Source: an uncultured Lachnospiraceae bacterium (GTDB lineage: Bacteria; Bacillota; Clostridia; Lachnospirales; Lachnospiraceae). From it: a stretch of DNA of 50,772 bases. Made by a program: the position numbers and the translations under genes. Of this stretch, positions 33,116 to 42,499 are shown piece after piece (the first letter of the stretch is position 1; every line of letters begins with the position of its first letter). The notes beneath the pieces are model-generated. The model did no database searches. It was not told where the DNA came from and was given only the letters and a program-made list of their open reading frames with translations. The stretch spans positions 1 to 50,772 of the forward strand of contig CAJUOE010000161.1 in assembly GCA_910587895.1 (NCBI GenBank), read 5' to 3'.

Positions 33116-36100
33116 TTATTTGATTTTCATCGTCTTTTTATAACCGGTAGACGATTTGAACAGTTTTTTATATTTTATAAGCTGTTTCTTTGGACACTTA
33201 ATCTGTGCTTTCTTATAAATTCCCTTGATCGCGCCCTTGCCAATGGGTTCCAGTTTCTTGCTCTTGATGGTTATCTTCTTTAACTTCTTACAATTGTAAA
33301 ACGCCTTCGCGCCAATCTTAGTGACCGCGTTTCCAACCGTTACGCTTGTTGCTTTTACGCAGCCGGAGAATGCAGAACTTCCAATCGTCTTCACATTCTT
33401 CCCGATCACAATGCCTGTAGCCTTTTTGCAGCCTTTACATGCCCCGTTTGCAATGGAGGTCACCCGAAAGCTCTTTCCGCCAATATTCACGGTTGCCGCC
33501 ACACTGATCTTCTTAAGCGTCTTGCTCTTAAGCCCGGTCAGCGCGACCGTTCCTTTGCCATCAATCTTCGCGTCCGTAATCTTATACTTATAATTCCCTA
33601 CGGTATAAGACGCATTTTTCATCACCGTAATGGCAAATTCCATCTCTGCGGTTCCGGTATATTTGCCCTTTCCGGTAACTACTGCCGTTGCCTGCCCGAT
33701 GTTTGTGTTATTTTTATACGTTACGGTGTAGTCCGTATCTTTTACAAGCTGTTTCCCATTACAGTTGACCGTAACCGCAGGCTGCAGGGGCTCTCCGCTA
33801 TATGACTGTGCCGGGATTGCAGAAATATTCCCTTTGGTAATTGTGGTCTTATCTTCCACCGGCGGCCTCTGGCTTTCCTCTTCCTGCCTCTTATACTCTG
33901 TCTCGGCGTCCGTGAGGATTTTCAGCGTCTCGGCAGGAATTAAGGCTTTCTGTGCATCCGACAATTCATCATATGCTTTTCTTGCCTCTTCCAGCAGCTC
34001 CTTGCAGGCCTCTGTCAGGGTAACGCTGCCGATGGCCTGAATTTTCCTGATGGCAGCATCTGCCGCCTCCTTGTCCTCATAGCTCCCACCATTTTTGACA
34101 ATATCGTAATAACCGGCAATCTCTTCTTCGGAACGCGCATAATTGTAGACCTTGAACTCATCCAGATAGCCGTTGAAGAATTCTCCGTCCGCCCAGTCTG
34201 CCTTACCAATCTGGAATATGCTGTCTCCGCCAAAAACATCACTGAGTTTCTTATCCGTCTGGGTGGTTACGCACTCTTTGTTGATATATAATTTCGTCTC
34301 GTTTTCCGTAAATACCGCTGTTACAAGTTTCCACTCATTGTTGGGGATATCGTTCTTCGTCGTCGCCTGGGAGATGCAGGAAGTACCTGTTCCATCCTTA
34401 CATCTTTCAAGAACTACGGAGTTTCCGCGCTCGATAGTGCCGATATATTTCCTTGCACTGACCTTTGCATCTGCCCGGTTGACGATAAAGCCCCAGTTCG
34501 TACTGCTCTTCGTGCCGTCTACCTTACTCCAGTAAGAAACGGTAACCTCCTCATAATCTGCAAGCAGGCTGCGTCCGTCCACATCCTGTACGGTCAGGAA
34601 ATTGCTGCCCGTTCCGTCCAGATGCAGGGATTTTCCTGCTATTTTCTCATTGCCGGAAAGCTCGTTGGTTCCTTTTGCCAGCGCCTTTGCCCCGGTATTC
34701 TCATCCACGAATCCCGTACCATCCTCGTCAAAGCTAAACGATGCGATACAGGAGTTTTGCTCATCTCTCCTTGCAGAACACTGCCACCAGTTGAAGTTGA
34801 CTGCTCCCCGGAACACCAGGTACACGTCATGCGTGCCAACTGCCTCGTCCAGGTTAGCGCTTACCGTCTGGTAGGTATCCCACCCGCCGGTAGCCGGCAC
34901 TTCCACCGTTCCAATCAACTTGCCATCCGGGCTGTCGAGCCTTACCTCGAATCCCGACGTGCCCCCGCAGGCAACCCTGGCGCTTAATATCTTTGCACCG
35001 TCTCCAAAGCCGATATTTGTATACTTAAGCCAGTTGCCGGCGTTGATGTTGCCGACCATATCTGTTCCGCCCTCGTCTGCACAGCCATACTTCTTCATAT
35101 CTCCCTGCGAATCGTTATATGACTCCGCCTCCACTCTCTCAAATGGATTTACCGGGGGGACTACTACCTTCAGCGTTACCGTTTTCTCTTCGCCCAGCTT
35201 ATGGCGGTATTTAATTACCACATCCGTCTCGCCAATCTTCTTCGCCGTCACCTTGCCGCCAGCAACTTCTGCAATTCCTGTATCTGCAACCGTATAAGTT
35301 GCCTTTGCCGTAACGTCCTCGGTATGTCCATCCGCAAATACCGCCGTAACCGTGATGTCCTCGCTGGTTCCTGCCTTCACTTCTATTACATTCTTCTGTA
35401 ACCTCAGGCTCTCTACTGCCAGTTCCTTGTTCAAATCCGTTACCAGCAGGTCTACCGTACCCGTCTTGCCCTGGTAGGTCGCGGCAATCTGAGCCTCTCC
35501 ATACTTCTTCGCCGTCACCTTTCCGGTACCTGCCTCCACTTCGGCAACGCCGTTATCCGGGCTGACCACTATCTGTGCGCTTTCCGTCACATCCTGGCTG
35601 CTGCCGTCCGCATAGATGGCCTTTACGTTTACCTGCGCTGTGTTTGAACCCTCTGCCGTATCAATTTTATGAGAACTGATGGACGCACTGACAGCCGCCA
35701 GCTCCTTCGTCCCTTTCTCCGTAAATTTCCAGTAGTCCATGTGGAACAAATCTCCCTCATGGTCGCCCTTGAATACGAAAAACAGATCGTGGACGCCCGA
35801 TACGCCAGAAACCGCCGTACTCTTTTCTTTCCAGCTATCCCAGCCACCGGTATAAGACACCGGCAGTTCTCCGACCAACGTGCCAGTCGCGCTGTCCAGG
35901 CGCAGTTCCACACTGCCGCCCTTCTGGATTTCCGGCTGGTTGCCGCAGGCAACGGACGCGGTAAAGACGCCTGCCCCGTCTTCTCCGAAATCTACATTTT
36001 CCACTTTGATATTATCGCCATTCTGAATATCGCAGATATTGACGCCGCCGGCGCTGCACTTCTCAGTCTCAATGCCGTTGCCCCAGGCAATCGTCTCTGC

Positions 36101-36157
36101 CTCCGTCCGCTGATAGGGATTGAGCGTCTCTATCGCGTCCGGCCCTTCTTTGGTCAT
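33116..36157 (-). CDS. CBM6/LamG/LRR_5 half of a frameshifted GH43 protein
   Basis: 1013-residue frame without catalytic domain or signal peptide, almost certainly the downstream part of the GH43 gene at 36192-37121. Order: CBM6 ~10-130 ('YQRTEAETIAWGNGIETEKC'), Ig-like BIG repeats ~150-330, second CBM6 ~335-455 ('FERVEAESYNDSQGD'), LamG-like domain ~465-690, FIVAR-like helices ~700-765, a small beta domain ('YSGEPLQPAVTVNCNGKQL') and LRR_5 repeats to the end. The first Met (36157) lies in the middle of coding sequence: the same frame continues upstream as ...EFEYTADGKIPEIN. No convincing ribosome-binding site precedes it. CBM6 modules usually bind xylan. Confidence 0.85.
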   Translation of the reverse strand: MTKEGPDAIETLNPYQRTEAETIAWGNGIETEKCSAGGVNICDIQNGDNIKVENVDFGEDGAGVFTASVACGNQPEIQKGGSVELRLDSATGTLVGELPVSYTGGWDSWKEKSTAVSGVSGVHDLFFVFKGDHEGDLFHMDYWKFTEKGTKELAAVSASISSHKIDTAEGSNTAQVNVKAIYADGSSQDVTESAQIVVSPDNGVAEVEAGTGKVTAKKYGEAQIAATYQGKTGTVDLLVTDLNKELAVESLRLQKNVIEVKAGTSEDITVTAVFADGHTEDVTAKATYTVADTGIAEVAGGKVTAKKIGETDVVIKYRHKLGEEKTVTLKVVVPPVNPFERVEAESYNDSQGDMKKYGCADEGGTDMVGNINAGNWLKYTNIGFGDGAKILSARVACGGTSGFEVRLDSPDGKLIGTVEVPATGGWDTYQTVSANLDEAVGTHDVYLVFRGAVNFNWWQCSARRDEQNSCIASFSFDEDGTGFVDENTGAKALAKGTNELSGNEKIAGKSLHLDGTGSNFLTVQDVDGRSLLADYEEVTVSYWSKVDGTKSSTNWGFIVNRADAKVSARKYIGTIERGNSVVLERCKDGTGTSCISQATTKNDIPNNEWKLVTAVFTENETKLYINKECVTTQTDKKLSDVFGGDSIFQIGKADWADGEFFNGYLDEFKVYNYARSEEEIAGYYDIVKNGGSYEDKEAADAAIRKIQAIGSVTLTEACKELLEEARKAYDELSDAQKALIPAETLKILTDAETEYKRQEEESQRPPVEDKTTITKGNISAIPAQSYSGEPLQPAVTVNCNGKQLVKDTDYTVTYKNNTNIGQATAVVTGKGKYTGTAEMEFAITVMKNASYTVGNYKYKITDAKIDGKGTVALTGLKSKTLKKISVAATVNIGGKSFRVTSIANGACKGCKKATGIVIGKNVKTIGSSAFSGCVKATSVTVGNAVTKIGAKAFYNCKKLKKITIKSKKLEPIGKGAIKGIYKKAQIKCPKKQLIKYKKLFKSSTGYKKTMKIK

Positions 36158-36191
36158 ATTAATCTCCGGGATTTTGCCGTCTGCCGTGTAT

Positions 36192-37121
36192 TCAAATTCC
36201 TACGGCAACCGAACGCATAAATCCTGTGCCTCCCGGAAGCATTGCGTTGTGGTATACAAAATAGGAATGCCCTTTAAAATCAGCAATGCCCGGATGGTTG
36301 GTGAAACTTCCTCCCTGTGTAGGCATGATAACGCCGCCAAATAGCCATGGGCCAGTCGGAGAAGTGCTGGTGGAATACGCAATATGTTCCGGCAAATCAG
36401 CCGCATACACGAGATAATAGATATCCCCGCGCCGGTAGATCCAGGGCGCTTCCTCGTACAGCGTTTCCCGCTTGGGCTGTGCGTCCGGCTCCTGCTCGCG
36501 CTTGCGGAATCCCTCTATCGTCAGCGGCACCGTCACAACCTCTCCCTCATAGCTCACCATGTCCTCATTTAACTTTACATACTTGAGCGCCGGATTGCCC
36601 CAGTAGAGGTATGCCTGTCCATCATTGTCGATAAACACGCTGGGATCAATATCCCCGCCCTCTTTCGTCGTAATCAAAGGCTTTCCGATGGCATCTTCAA
36701 AAGGACCAATCGGGGTATCCGCCACAGCCACGCCGATTGCCGTCTGTCCCGTCTTAGCGGTAACCGGAACATAGAAATAGAACTTACCGTTGCGCTCAAT
36801 ACACTGCCCCGCCCAGGCGTCCGACTTGACCCAGTCAAAATCATCCAATGTCAGAACCGTGCCGTGGTCGGTCCAGTTTACCATATCTTTACTGGAATAA
36901 CATCTCCAGTCATTCATGGTATACCACGTCGAATTGTCCTCATCATGCCCCGTATAGATATACATGGTGTCATCGTATACCATGGGCGCCGGATCTGCCG
37001 TATAAATATTCTGTGCAATGGGGTTATCCGCATGGGAAACAGTGGGTAACGCCCCAACGGCTACACAGACTGCCAACAGGCCACCGGCCAGTCTTCTTGC
37101 CATTTCTTTCCAATTTTTCAT
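36192..37121 (-). CDS. Secreted GH43 catalytic half, truncated by frameshift
   Basis: 309-residue GH43 xylosidase/arabinofuranosidase catalytic domain with signal peptide ('LAGGLLAVCVAVGALPTVSHA'). The three acidic residues are in 'ADPAPMVYDD', 'DIDPSVFIDND' and 'YEEAPWIYRR'. The frame ends 'GGTGFMRSVAVGI' then TGA, short of the normal GH43 ending. Reading on in the next frame gives EFEYTADGKIPEIN and then the CBM6 protein, so a loss of two bases (or gain of one) near 36198-36204 splits one ~1330-residue gene. The start at 37121 has AAGGAGG 7 nt before it. It could be a real inactivating change or a sequencing error; the catalytic propeller is nearly complete. Confidence 0.85.
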   Translation of the reverse strand: MKNWKEMARRLAGGLLAVCVAVGALPTVSHADNPIAQNIYTADPAPMVYDDTMYIYTGHDEDNSTWYTMNDWRCYSSKDMVNWTDHGTVLTLDDFDWVKSDAWAGQCIERNGKFYFYVPVTAKTGQTAIGVAVADTPIGPFEDAIGKPLITTKEGGDIDPSVFIDNDGQAYLYWGNPALKYVKLNEDMVSYEGEVVTVPLTIEGFRKREQEPDAQPKRETLYEEAPWIYRRGDIYYLVYAADLPEHIAYSTSTSPTGPWLFGGVIMPTQGGSFTNHPGIADFKGHSYFVYHNAMLPGGTGFMRSVAVGI

Positions 37122-37149
37122 GTCTTTCCTCCTTATTACGATACCCTTC

Positions 37150-37300
37150 CTTACATACAATAGTTTTATTGTATCAAGATAACATGGAAATAAATACCGA
37201 TTTCCTTATGAAATTCCTGTGGTTTTCTTGCTCCAGAATTCTTATAGACGCCATTTTGTTTGTTTTGATGCGAAATATGTTTGTTTTCTTGCTAAACAAA
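37150..37300 (-). promoter_or_regulatory. GH43/GH10 promoter region with direct repeats fitting AraC-type regulator sites
   Basis: On the minus strand AAAACAAACA occurs twice (37287-37278 and 37266-37257), 21 bp centre to centre, and AGCAAGAAAAC occurs twice (37293-37283 and 37232-37222). Downstream, TACAAT near 37178-37173 could be a -10 with no recognisable -35. Paired repeats two helical turns apart upstream of a weak promoter fit an AraC-type activator; the response regulator gene next door is the obvious candidate. Confidence 0.5.
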
Positions 37301-37315
37301 AAAAGAACGCATTTA

Positions 37316-38443
37316 TCATACGTCCTGATTTTCTTTCTTCCTGTATTCCCTCGGCGTGCAGCCGACGTTTTTCTTGAACAATGTATAAAAATACCTGGTG
37401 TCGCGGTAACCGATTTCCTGCGCGATTTCCGCTATTTTCTTATTCGTGCAGCGCAGCAGCTCTTTGGCGCGCTCCACGCGTACCTGCGTTAAATATTCGA
37501 TAAATGTGATTCCCGCCTCCCGGCTGAATATCCTGCTGAAATGACTTGCGCTTACTCCCACATATTCGGCAGCCAAACCCAGGGATATCTCCACGCCATA
37601 ATGCGTCCCCACATACTCTTTTGCCTTTTCCACCATCGCCGTATATGGGTTTTCAGATAATTCATCACGCACCGCAAGACAGCCCGCCAGCATGGATACC
37701 ATATAATCCCTGCTCGACTCCAGCGTTTTCACATATCCGGCAAGTTCTTGTTCTGCGCAGATGACGTCCCCTGTATATTCCCCGGCTCCCAGGCTGTCCA
37801 AAAACCGCACCGCCTGAAGCTGCATGTCAATCACCATATATTGCCGGAATATCAGGGATTTCATGTTATCGCTCCCCACGCATTCCAGATACCGATCCAC
37901 AAATTTCCCCGCCTCGTCTTCCAGCCCTTTTTTCAGAAACAGCTCTACGGAATCCTTCGCCCAGCTTTTGATATCCACCTGTTTCAAAGCAAGCGAAACG
38001 CCCGCATCGCCAAAAAATCCCGCGCTTGCCTCGTCCATTTCCCGTTCTCTTTTAACGTCTTTTCGCTCCTTTGCGATTTCGTCCTTTGCTTTTCGAATGG
38101 CTGCAAGCAGCGCATCTTCCAGAATGGGTTTCAGCAGATAATCCACCACCCCGATATGAATCGCCTTGCTCGCATATGTAAAATCATCGTAGCCGCTGAT
38201 GATTATGACCTTCAAATCCGGCAGATGCTTTTTGGCCTCCTCCGCCAGCTCCAGTCCCCCCATATACGGCATCCGGATATCCGTAAGCAATACGTCCGGC
38301 CTCGTTTGCAGTATTTGGGAATAAGCGCTCTTTCCATCGCCTTCCTCCCCCACAACCACAAATTCAGGGTCTCCCCTCTGGATATACATGATAATCCCCT
38401 TGCGGATGAAAGGCTCGTCTTCCACCACAAAAATTTTTAACAT
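37316..38443 (-). CDS. AraC-type response regulator (YesN-like)
   Basis: 375-residue two-component regulator. Receiver domain at ~1-120 with acidic pocket Glu8-Asp9, phospho-acceptor Asp55 ('DVLLTDIRMPYMGG') and Lys in 'DYLLKPI'. A variable middle is followed by two helix-turn-helix motifs at ~270-370 ('SLGLAAEYVGVSASHFSRIFSREAGITFIEYLTQVRVERAKELL'). Members usually control carbohydrate uptake or hydrolase genes with a YesM-type kinase, but no kinase gene is adjacent. It sits 31 nt after the ABC exporter and 194 bp before the GH43 gene, which it may activate. The ribosome-binding site is GGGAGGAG. Confidence 0.9.
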   Translation of the reverse strand: MLKIFVVEDEPFIRKGIIMYIQRGDPEFVVVGEEGDGKSAYSQILQTRPDVLLTDIRMPYMGGLELAEEAKKHLPDLKVIIISGYDDFTYASKAIHIGVVDYLLKPILEDALLAAIRKAKDEIAKERKDVKREREMDEASAGFFGDAGVSLALKQVDIKSWAKDSVELFLKKGLEDEAGKFVDRYLECVGSDNMKSLIFRQYMVIDMQLQAVRFLDSLGAGEYTGDVICAEQELAGYVKTLESSRDYMVSMLAGCLAVRDELSENPYTAMVEKAKEYVGTHYGVEISLGLAAEYVGVSASHFSRIFSREAGITFIEYLTQVRVERAKELLRCTNKKIAEIAQEIGYRDTRYFYTLFKKNVGCTPREYRKKENQDV

Positions 38444-38474
38444 CCCATTCTCCTCCCTTTACAACATGCGCTTC

Positions 38475-40229
38475 CTATACCGCAAACTGGCTGTTATACA
38501 GTTCTGAGTAGAATCCCCCCTGTTTCAGCAGTTCTTCATGGTTTCCCTGTTCTAAAATATGTCCATCCTTCATCACAAGAATTATATCGGCCTCCTGAAT
38601 CGTGGACAGCCTGTGCGCTACAATAAAACTGGTGCGCCCCTCCATCATCTTTGCAAATGCATTCTGTATTTTCATTTCCGTCCTCGTGTCAATCGAGGAA
38701 GTCGCCTCGTCCAAAATCAGCATCGGCGGCAGACAGAGCATCACGCGTGCGATGCACAAAAGCTGTTTCTGCCCGACGGACAGGCTGCCCCCCTCTTCGC
38801 CAATCACCGTATCATAACCATCTGGCAGCCGCTTGATAAAACTGTGCGCATGGGACGCTTTCGCCGCGGCCAGAATTTCTTCCTCCGTGGCATCCGGTTT
38901 GCCCATCACAAGATTTTCCCGGATGCTCCCGGCCTTCAGCCAGGTTTCCTGCAATACCATGCCATAGCTCTCCCGCAGGCTTTTCCGCGTCACGGCGCGG
39001 ATATCCTTATCCTCTACCCGAATGCTGCCGCTGTCCACATCGTAAAAACGCATCAGCAAGTTGATAATCGTCGTCTTGCCGCAGCCGGTCGGCCCCACAA
39101 TCGCCACCCGCTGTCCCGGTTTGATGTCCAGATTGAAATCCTCAATCAACTTTTTATCCGGGGAATAAGAGAAATACACGTGCTCAAGATTTACATTTCC
39201 CTTTACGTCCGAGAGCGTCTCTGCGGATTCCGGCTCCGGTGTCTGCGGCTCCTCCGCAATCAGGGAAAAAATGCGCTCCGCACAGGCCAATGCGTTCTGC
39301 AGTTCGGTGACCACGCCGGAAATCTCATTGAATGGTTTGGTATACTGGTTGGCATAACTGAGGAAACAGGAAAGCTGCCCGACTGTGAGCACGCCGTTTC
39401 CGGCCATTGCCAGGAACGCACCCACAAGCGCAACCCCGGTATATACCAGGCTGTTGACAAAACGCGTACCCGGATTCGTCAGCGAGGAGAAAAAGGTAGC
39501 CCGAAGCGACGCCCGCTCCAACCTGCCGTTGATTTCATCAAACTTCTCCATCACGTCTTTTTCTTTGGAAAACGCCTGCACAACTTTCTGGTTCTCAATC
39601 ATCTCATTGATGAGCGCCGTCTGCTCTCCGCGCGTCGTCGATTGGAGCATGAACATTGAAAACGTCCGGCGGGCGATAAAGCTTGCCACAAACAGGGATA
39701 CCGGCGTCACCAGCACAACCACCAGCGTAATTTTCACATTGATGCTTAACATAAACAGCAAAGTTCCCAAAATCGTGATTACCCCGGTAAACAACTGGGA
39801 AAATCCCATCAGAAGACCGTCTGCAAACTGGTCTACGTCTGCAATGACACGGCTTACAAGTTCTCCGTGGGAATGTGCGTCGATAAATTTCAGCGGAAGG
39901 ATTTCTATTTTGGCAAACGCCTCCCGGCGCACGTCCTGCACAACCTCATAGGTAATTTTGTTGTTACAGACATTCATCAGCCATTGCGCCAGCGCGGTCA
40001 CAAGGATGAGCAGCCCCATTTTCCAGAGCAAATCCGTAATTATGGAAAATTCTACCTGCCCGGGCGCGAGAATATGGTCGATGACCTGTCCGGTCAGAAC
40101 CGGAAAATACAGGGTAGATGCCACTGTCACAACAGCAAAAATCAATGACAATGCCAGAAAAATCCGGTACGACTGAATGTATGTCAACACTTTTTTCAGT
40201 GTCTGCAATTGGCTTTTTTTGTTTTTCAT
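38475..40229 (-). CDS. ABC exporter half-transporter, second subunit
   Basis: 584-residue fused six-helix membrane domain and ATPase. Walker A 'GPTGCGKTT', signature 'LSVGQKQ' (Val for the usual Gly/Ser) and Walker B 'MLILDEATSSID' with intact catalytic Glu. It pairs with the gene at 40250-41980 (20-nt gap). Together they resemble heterodimeric multidrug or lipid exporters with one working and one degenerate ATP site. Substrate unknown; drugs, peptides or lipids are all possible. Confidence 0.9.
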   Translation of the reverse strand: MKNKKSQLQTLKKVLTYIQSYRIFLALSLIFAVVTVASTLYFPVLTGQVIDHILAPGQVEFSIITDLLWKMGLLILVTALAQWLMNVCNNKITYEVVQDVRREAFAKIEILPLKFIDAHSHGELVSRVIADVDQFADGLLMGFSQLFTGVITILGTLLFMLSINVKITLVVVLVTPVSLFVASFIARRTFSMFMLQSTTRGEQTALINEMIENQKVVQAFSKEKDVMEKFDEINGRLERASLRATFFSSLTNPGTRFVNSLVYTGVALVGAFLAMAGNGVLTVGQLSCFLSYANQYTKPFNEISGVVTELQNALACAERIFSLIAEEPQTPEPESAETLSDVKGNVNLEHVYFSYSPDKKLIEDFNLDIKPGQRVAIVGPTGCGKTTIINLLMRFYDVDSGSIRVEDKDIRAVTRKSLRESYGMVLQETWLKAGSIRENLVMGKPDATEEEILAAAKASHAHSFIKRLPDGYDTVIGEEGGSLSVGQKQLLCIARVMLCLPPMLILDEATSSIDTRTEMKIQNAFAKMMEGRTSFIVAHRLSTIQEADIILVMKDGHILEQGNHEELLKQGGFYSELYNSQFAV

Positions 40230-40249
40230 ACAGAACCTCCAACGACATT

Positions 40250-41980
40250 TTACTGTTTCTTATACTGGGAATCATAGATTTCCCGGTAAACTTCACAGGA
40301 CTCCAGCAACTGCTCATGGACGCCCACTGCAGCGACCTGCCCGTCGTCCAGCACAATAATCTTATCCGCATGTTGAATGGAAGACGTCCGCTGCGACACG
40401 ATGAACACGGTCGGCGCCTCCTCCATCTCACGGATTGCCTTGCGCAGCCTGGCGTCCGTGGCATAATCGAGCGCCGACGCGCTGTCATCAAGAATTAAAA
40501 TCTCAGGTTTTCGCACCAGCGCACGGGCAATCGTAAGCCGCTGCCGCTGCCCGCCGGAGAAATTCTTGCCGCCCTGTTCCACCGGCGCGTCCAGTTTTCC
40601 TTCCTTACCGTCCACAACTTCCTTTGCCTGCGCCGTCTCTAGCGCCTTTCTAAGTTCTCCCTCCGTAGCATCTGCCTTGCCCCAGCAAAGGTTTTCACGG
40701 ATCGTTCCCTGAAACAGCACGGCCTTTTGCATGACAATGCCGACTTTCTGTCTCAGTTCTTCCAGCGGATAATCTTTGACATTTTTGCCGTCTACTAAAA
40801 TTTCCCCGCGCGTTGCGTCATAAAACCGCGGAATCAAATGTACGAGAGAGGTCTTCCCGGAACCTGTACCGCCGATGATGCCTACCGTCTCGCCCCTTTT
40901 GACCGAAAAGTCAATATCAGACAAACTCTCCGCGCCTGCACCCTGATACGTCAGCCCCACATGGGAAAACTGCACCATAACATCTTTATCATCTTTATCA
41001 TCTTCACTCTCCCGACCAGAAGGCTCCGCCGGCATAGTGCTTTTAAGTTCCAGCACCGACGATACGCGCCTCGCACAGGCAACTGCCTTGGTGATGGTGA
41101 TAATCAGGTTGGCAAGCTTGATTAGCTCCACCAGAATCTGCGACATGTAATTTACCAGCGCCACGACTTCTCCCTGCGTGAGGTTCCCCAGATTGACCTG
41201 CACCGCTCCGGTATAGAGCAAAACAAGCGTGGCGGCATTGATGATCACATAGGTAACCGGATTCAAAAACGCGCTGATTTTCCCTACATATGTCTGCATG
41301 GAGGTGAGATTTTCCAGCCCTTCCTCAAAGCGCTCCTTTTCCTCCTCTTCCTTATGGAAAGCCCGGATGACGCGTGCCCCGGTTAGGTTTTCCCGGGTAA
41401 TGCCAAGCACCCGCTCCAGCCGTTCCTGCACCTTCCGGTACAAAGGAATGCTAATTGCCATCACGCCAAACACCACAAAAGACAGCAAAGGAATCGTCAC
41501 CACGAAAATCAACGCCGCCTTCACATCAATCGTAAACGCCATCACCATAGCGCCCAGGACGATGAACGGAGAGCGCAAAAACAGCCGCAGCACCATGTTG
41601 ACCCCGGACTGCACCTGATTGATATCGCTTGTCATTCGCGTAATCAATGTGGCTGTTCCCATCTTGTCAATCTCAGAAAAGGAAAACCCCTGAATATGGG
41701 AAAACAGCGCATGGCGAACTTTCGTGCCAAATCCCGCCGCCGCTTTTGCCGCAAAATACTGCGCCGTCACGGAACTCACCAGGCCGCACAGCCCCAACGC
41801 CACCATCACAAGACACATGCGCCCGATATAATTTCCATCTCCATTGGCAATCCCCACATCAATGATTGCAGACACCACCAACGGTATAATCAATTCAAAG
41901 GACGCCTCAAGCATTTTAAACAAAGGCGCTAACACACATTCTTTCTTGTAATTATTTAAATATACATATAATTTTTTCAT
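40250..41980 (-). CDS. ABC exporter half-transporter, first subunit
   Basis: 576 residues: six-helix membrane domain (~15-310) then ATPase with Walker A 'GGTGSGKTS', a canonical signature 'FSGGQRQRL' and Walker B 'ILILDDSASALD', where Asp replaces the catalytic Glu. This complements the partner subunit, whose Glu is intact but signature altered, the asymmetric pattern of heterodimeric exporters. Its ATG overlaps the stop of the Gx-type gene (ATGA), so it belongs to the same operon as apbE and the NusG-II gene. Confidence 0.9.
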   Translation of the reverse strand: MKKLYVYLNNYKKECVLAPLFKMLEASFELIIPLVVSAIIDVGIANGDGNYIGRMCLVMVALGLCGLVSSVTAQYFAAKAAAGFGTKVRHALFSHIQGFSFSEIDKMGTATLITRMTSDINQVQSGVNMVLRLFLRSPFIVLGAMVMAFTIDVKAALIFVVTIPLLSFVVFGVMAISIPLYRKVQERLERVLGITRENLTGARVIRAFHKEEEEKERFEEGLENLTSMQTYVGKISAFLNPVTYVIINAATLVLLYTGAVQVNLGNLTQGEVVALVNYMSQILVELIKLANLIITITKAVACARRVSSVLELKSTMPAEPSGRESEDDKDDKDVMVQFSHVGLTYQGAGAESLSDIDFSVKRGETVGIIGGTGSGKTSLVHLIPRFYDATRGEILVDGKNVKDYPLEELRQKVGIVMQKAVLFQGTIRENLCWGKADATEGELRKALETAQAKEVVDGKEGKLDAPVEQGGKNFSGGQRQRLTIARALVRKPEILILDDSASALDYATDARLRKAIREMEEAPTVFIVSQRTSSIQHADKIIVLDDGQVAAVGVHEQLLESCEVYREIYDSQYKKQ

Positions 41981-42474
41981 AACAATTCCTTCATTTTATT
42001 TAAATGTCGAATTAATATAGCTGCCAAAATCCCGACCAAAGCGCCTGTTACCGTTCCGGATATAATCAGCACCGGAAGGTAATACAGGAGGCTCTTCGTC
42101 TCTACCACAAGAATTGCAACCACTATCTGTCCTACGTTATGGAATACGCCGCCCAGCACACTGACGCCGGTAACGGAAAATAGATTGCACCGTTTCGCCA
42201 AAATCATTACAGCAAGACTTAACATTCCACCTGCAAGGCTGTAAATCATGCTTGCCGGATTTCCAAATGTCAGACCAGTAAGCAGGATGCGCACGAACGA
42301 TAACGCACATGCCGTACGCACATTGAGCATATACAATGCCACAATCACCACCAGATTAGCCAGACCAGGTTTTATTCCCGGTACGCCAAAATTCAGAGGC
42401 AGCAGGAATTCAATATAAGAAAATACAAATGCCAATGCCGTGAGCATTCCCAGGTAAGCAACTTTCTTCGCCAT
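41977..42474 (-). CDS. Gx transporter / heptaprenyl diphosphate synthase component I family membrane protein
   Basis: About 165 residues, nearly all hydrophobic with five or six membrane segments. It resembles ECF-type S components: 'YLGMLTALAFVFSYIEFLLPLNFGVPGIKPGLANLVVIVALYMLN' is the signature of this family. It is often annotated as heptaprenyl diphosphate synthase component I, but a transport or membrane-anchoring role is more likely. The start at 42474 follows GGGGGA; an upstream in-frame start overlaps the NusG-II gene. Families like this occur beside ApbE and NusG-II proteins in flavin-based electron transfer loci. Confidence 0.85.
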   Translation of the reverse strand: MAKKVAYLGMLTALAFVFSYIEFLLPLNFGVPGIKPGLANLVVIVALYMLNVRTACALSFVRILLTGLTFGNPASMIYSLAGGMLSLAVMILAKRCNLFSVTGVSVLGGVFHNVGQIVVAILVVETKSLLYYLPVLIISGTVTGALVGILAAILIRHLNKMKELL

Positions 42475-42499
42475 AACACCGTCCCCCGTCCGCGAAACG

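Noticed and set aside
33116..36157. Independent secreted CBM protein starting at 36157
   Set aside because: No signal peptide or ribosome-binding site, and coding sequence in the same frame continues upstream into the GH43 gene; it is better explained by a frameshift.
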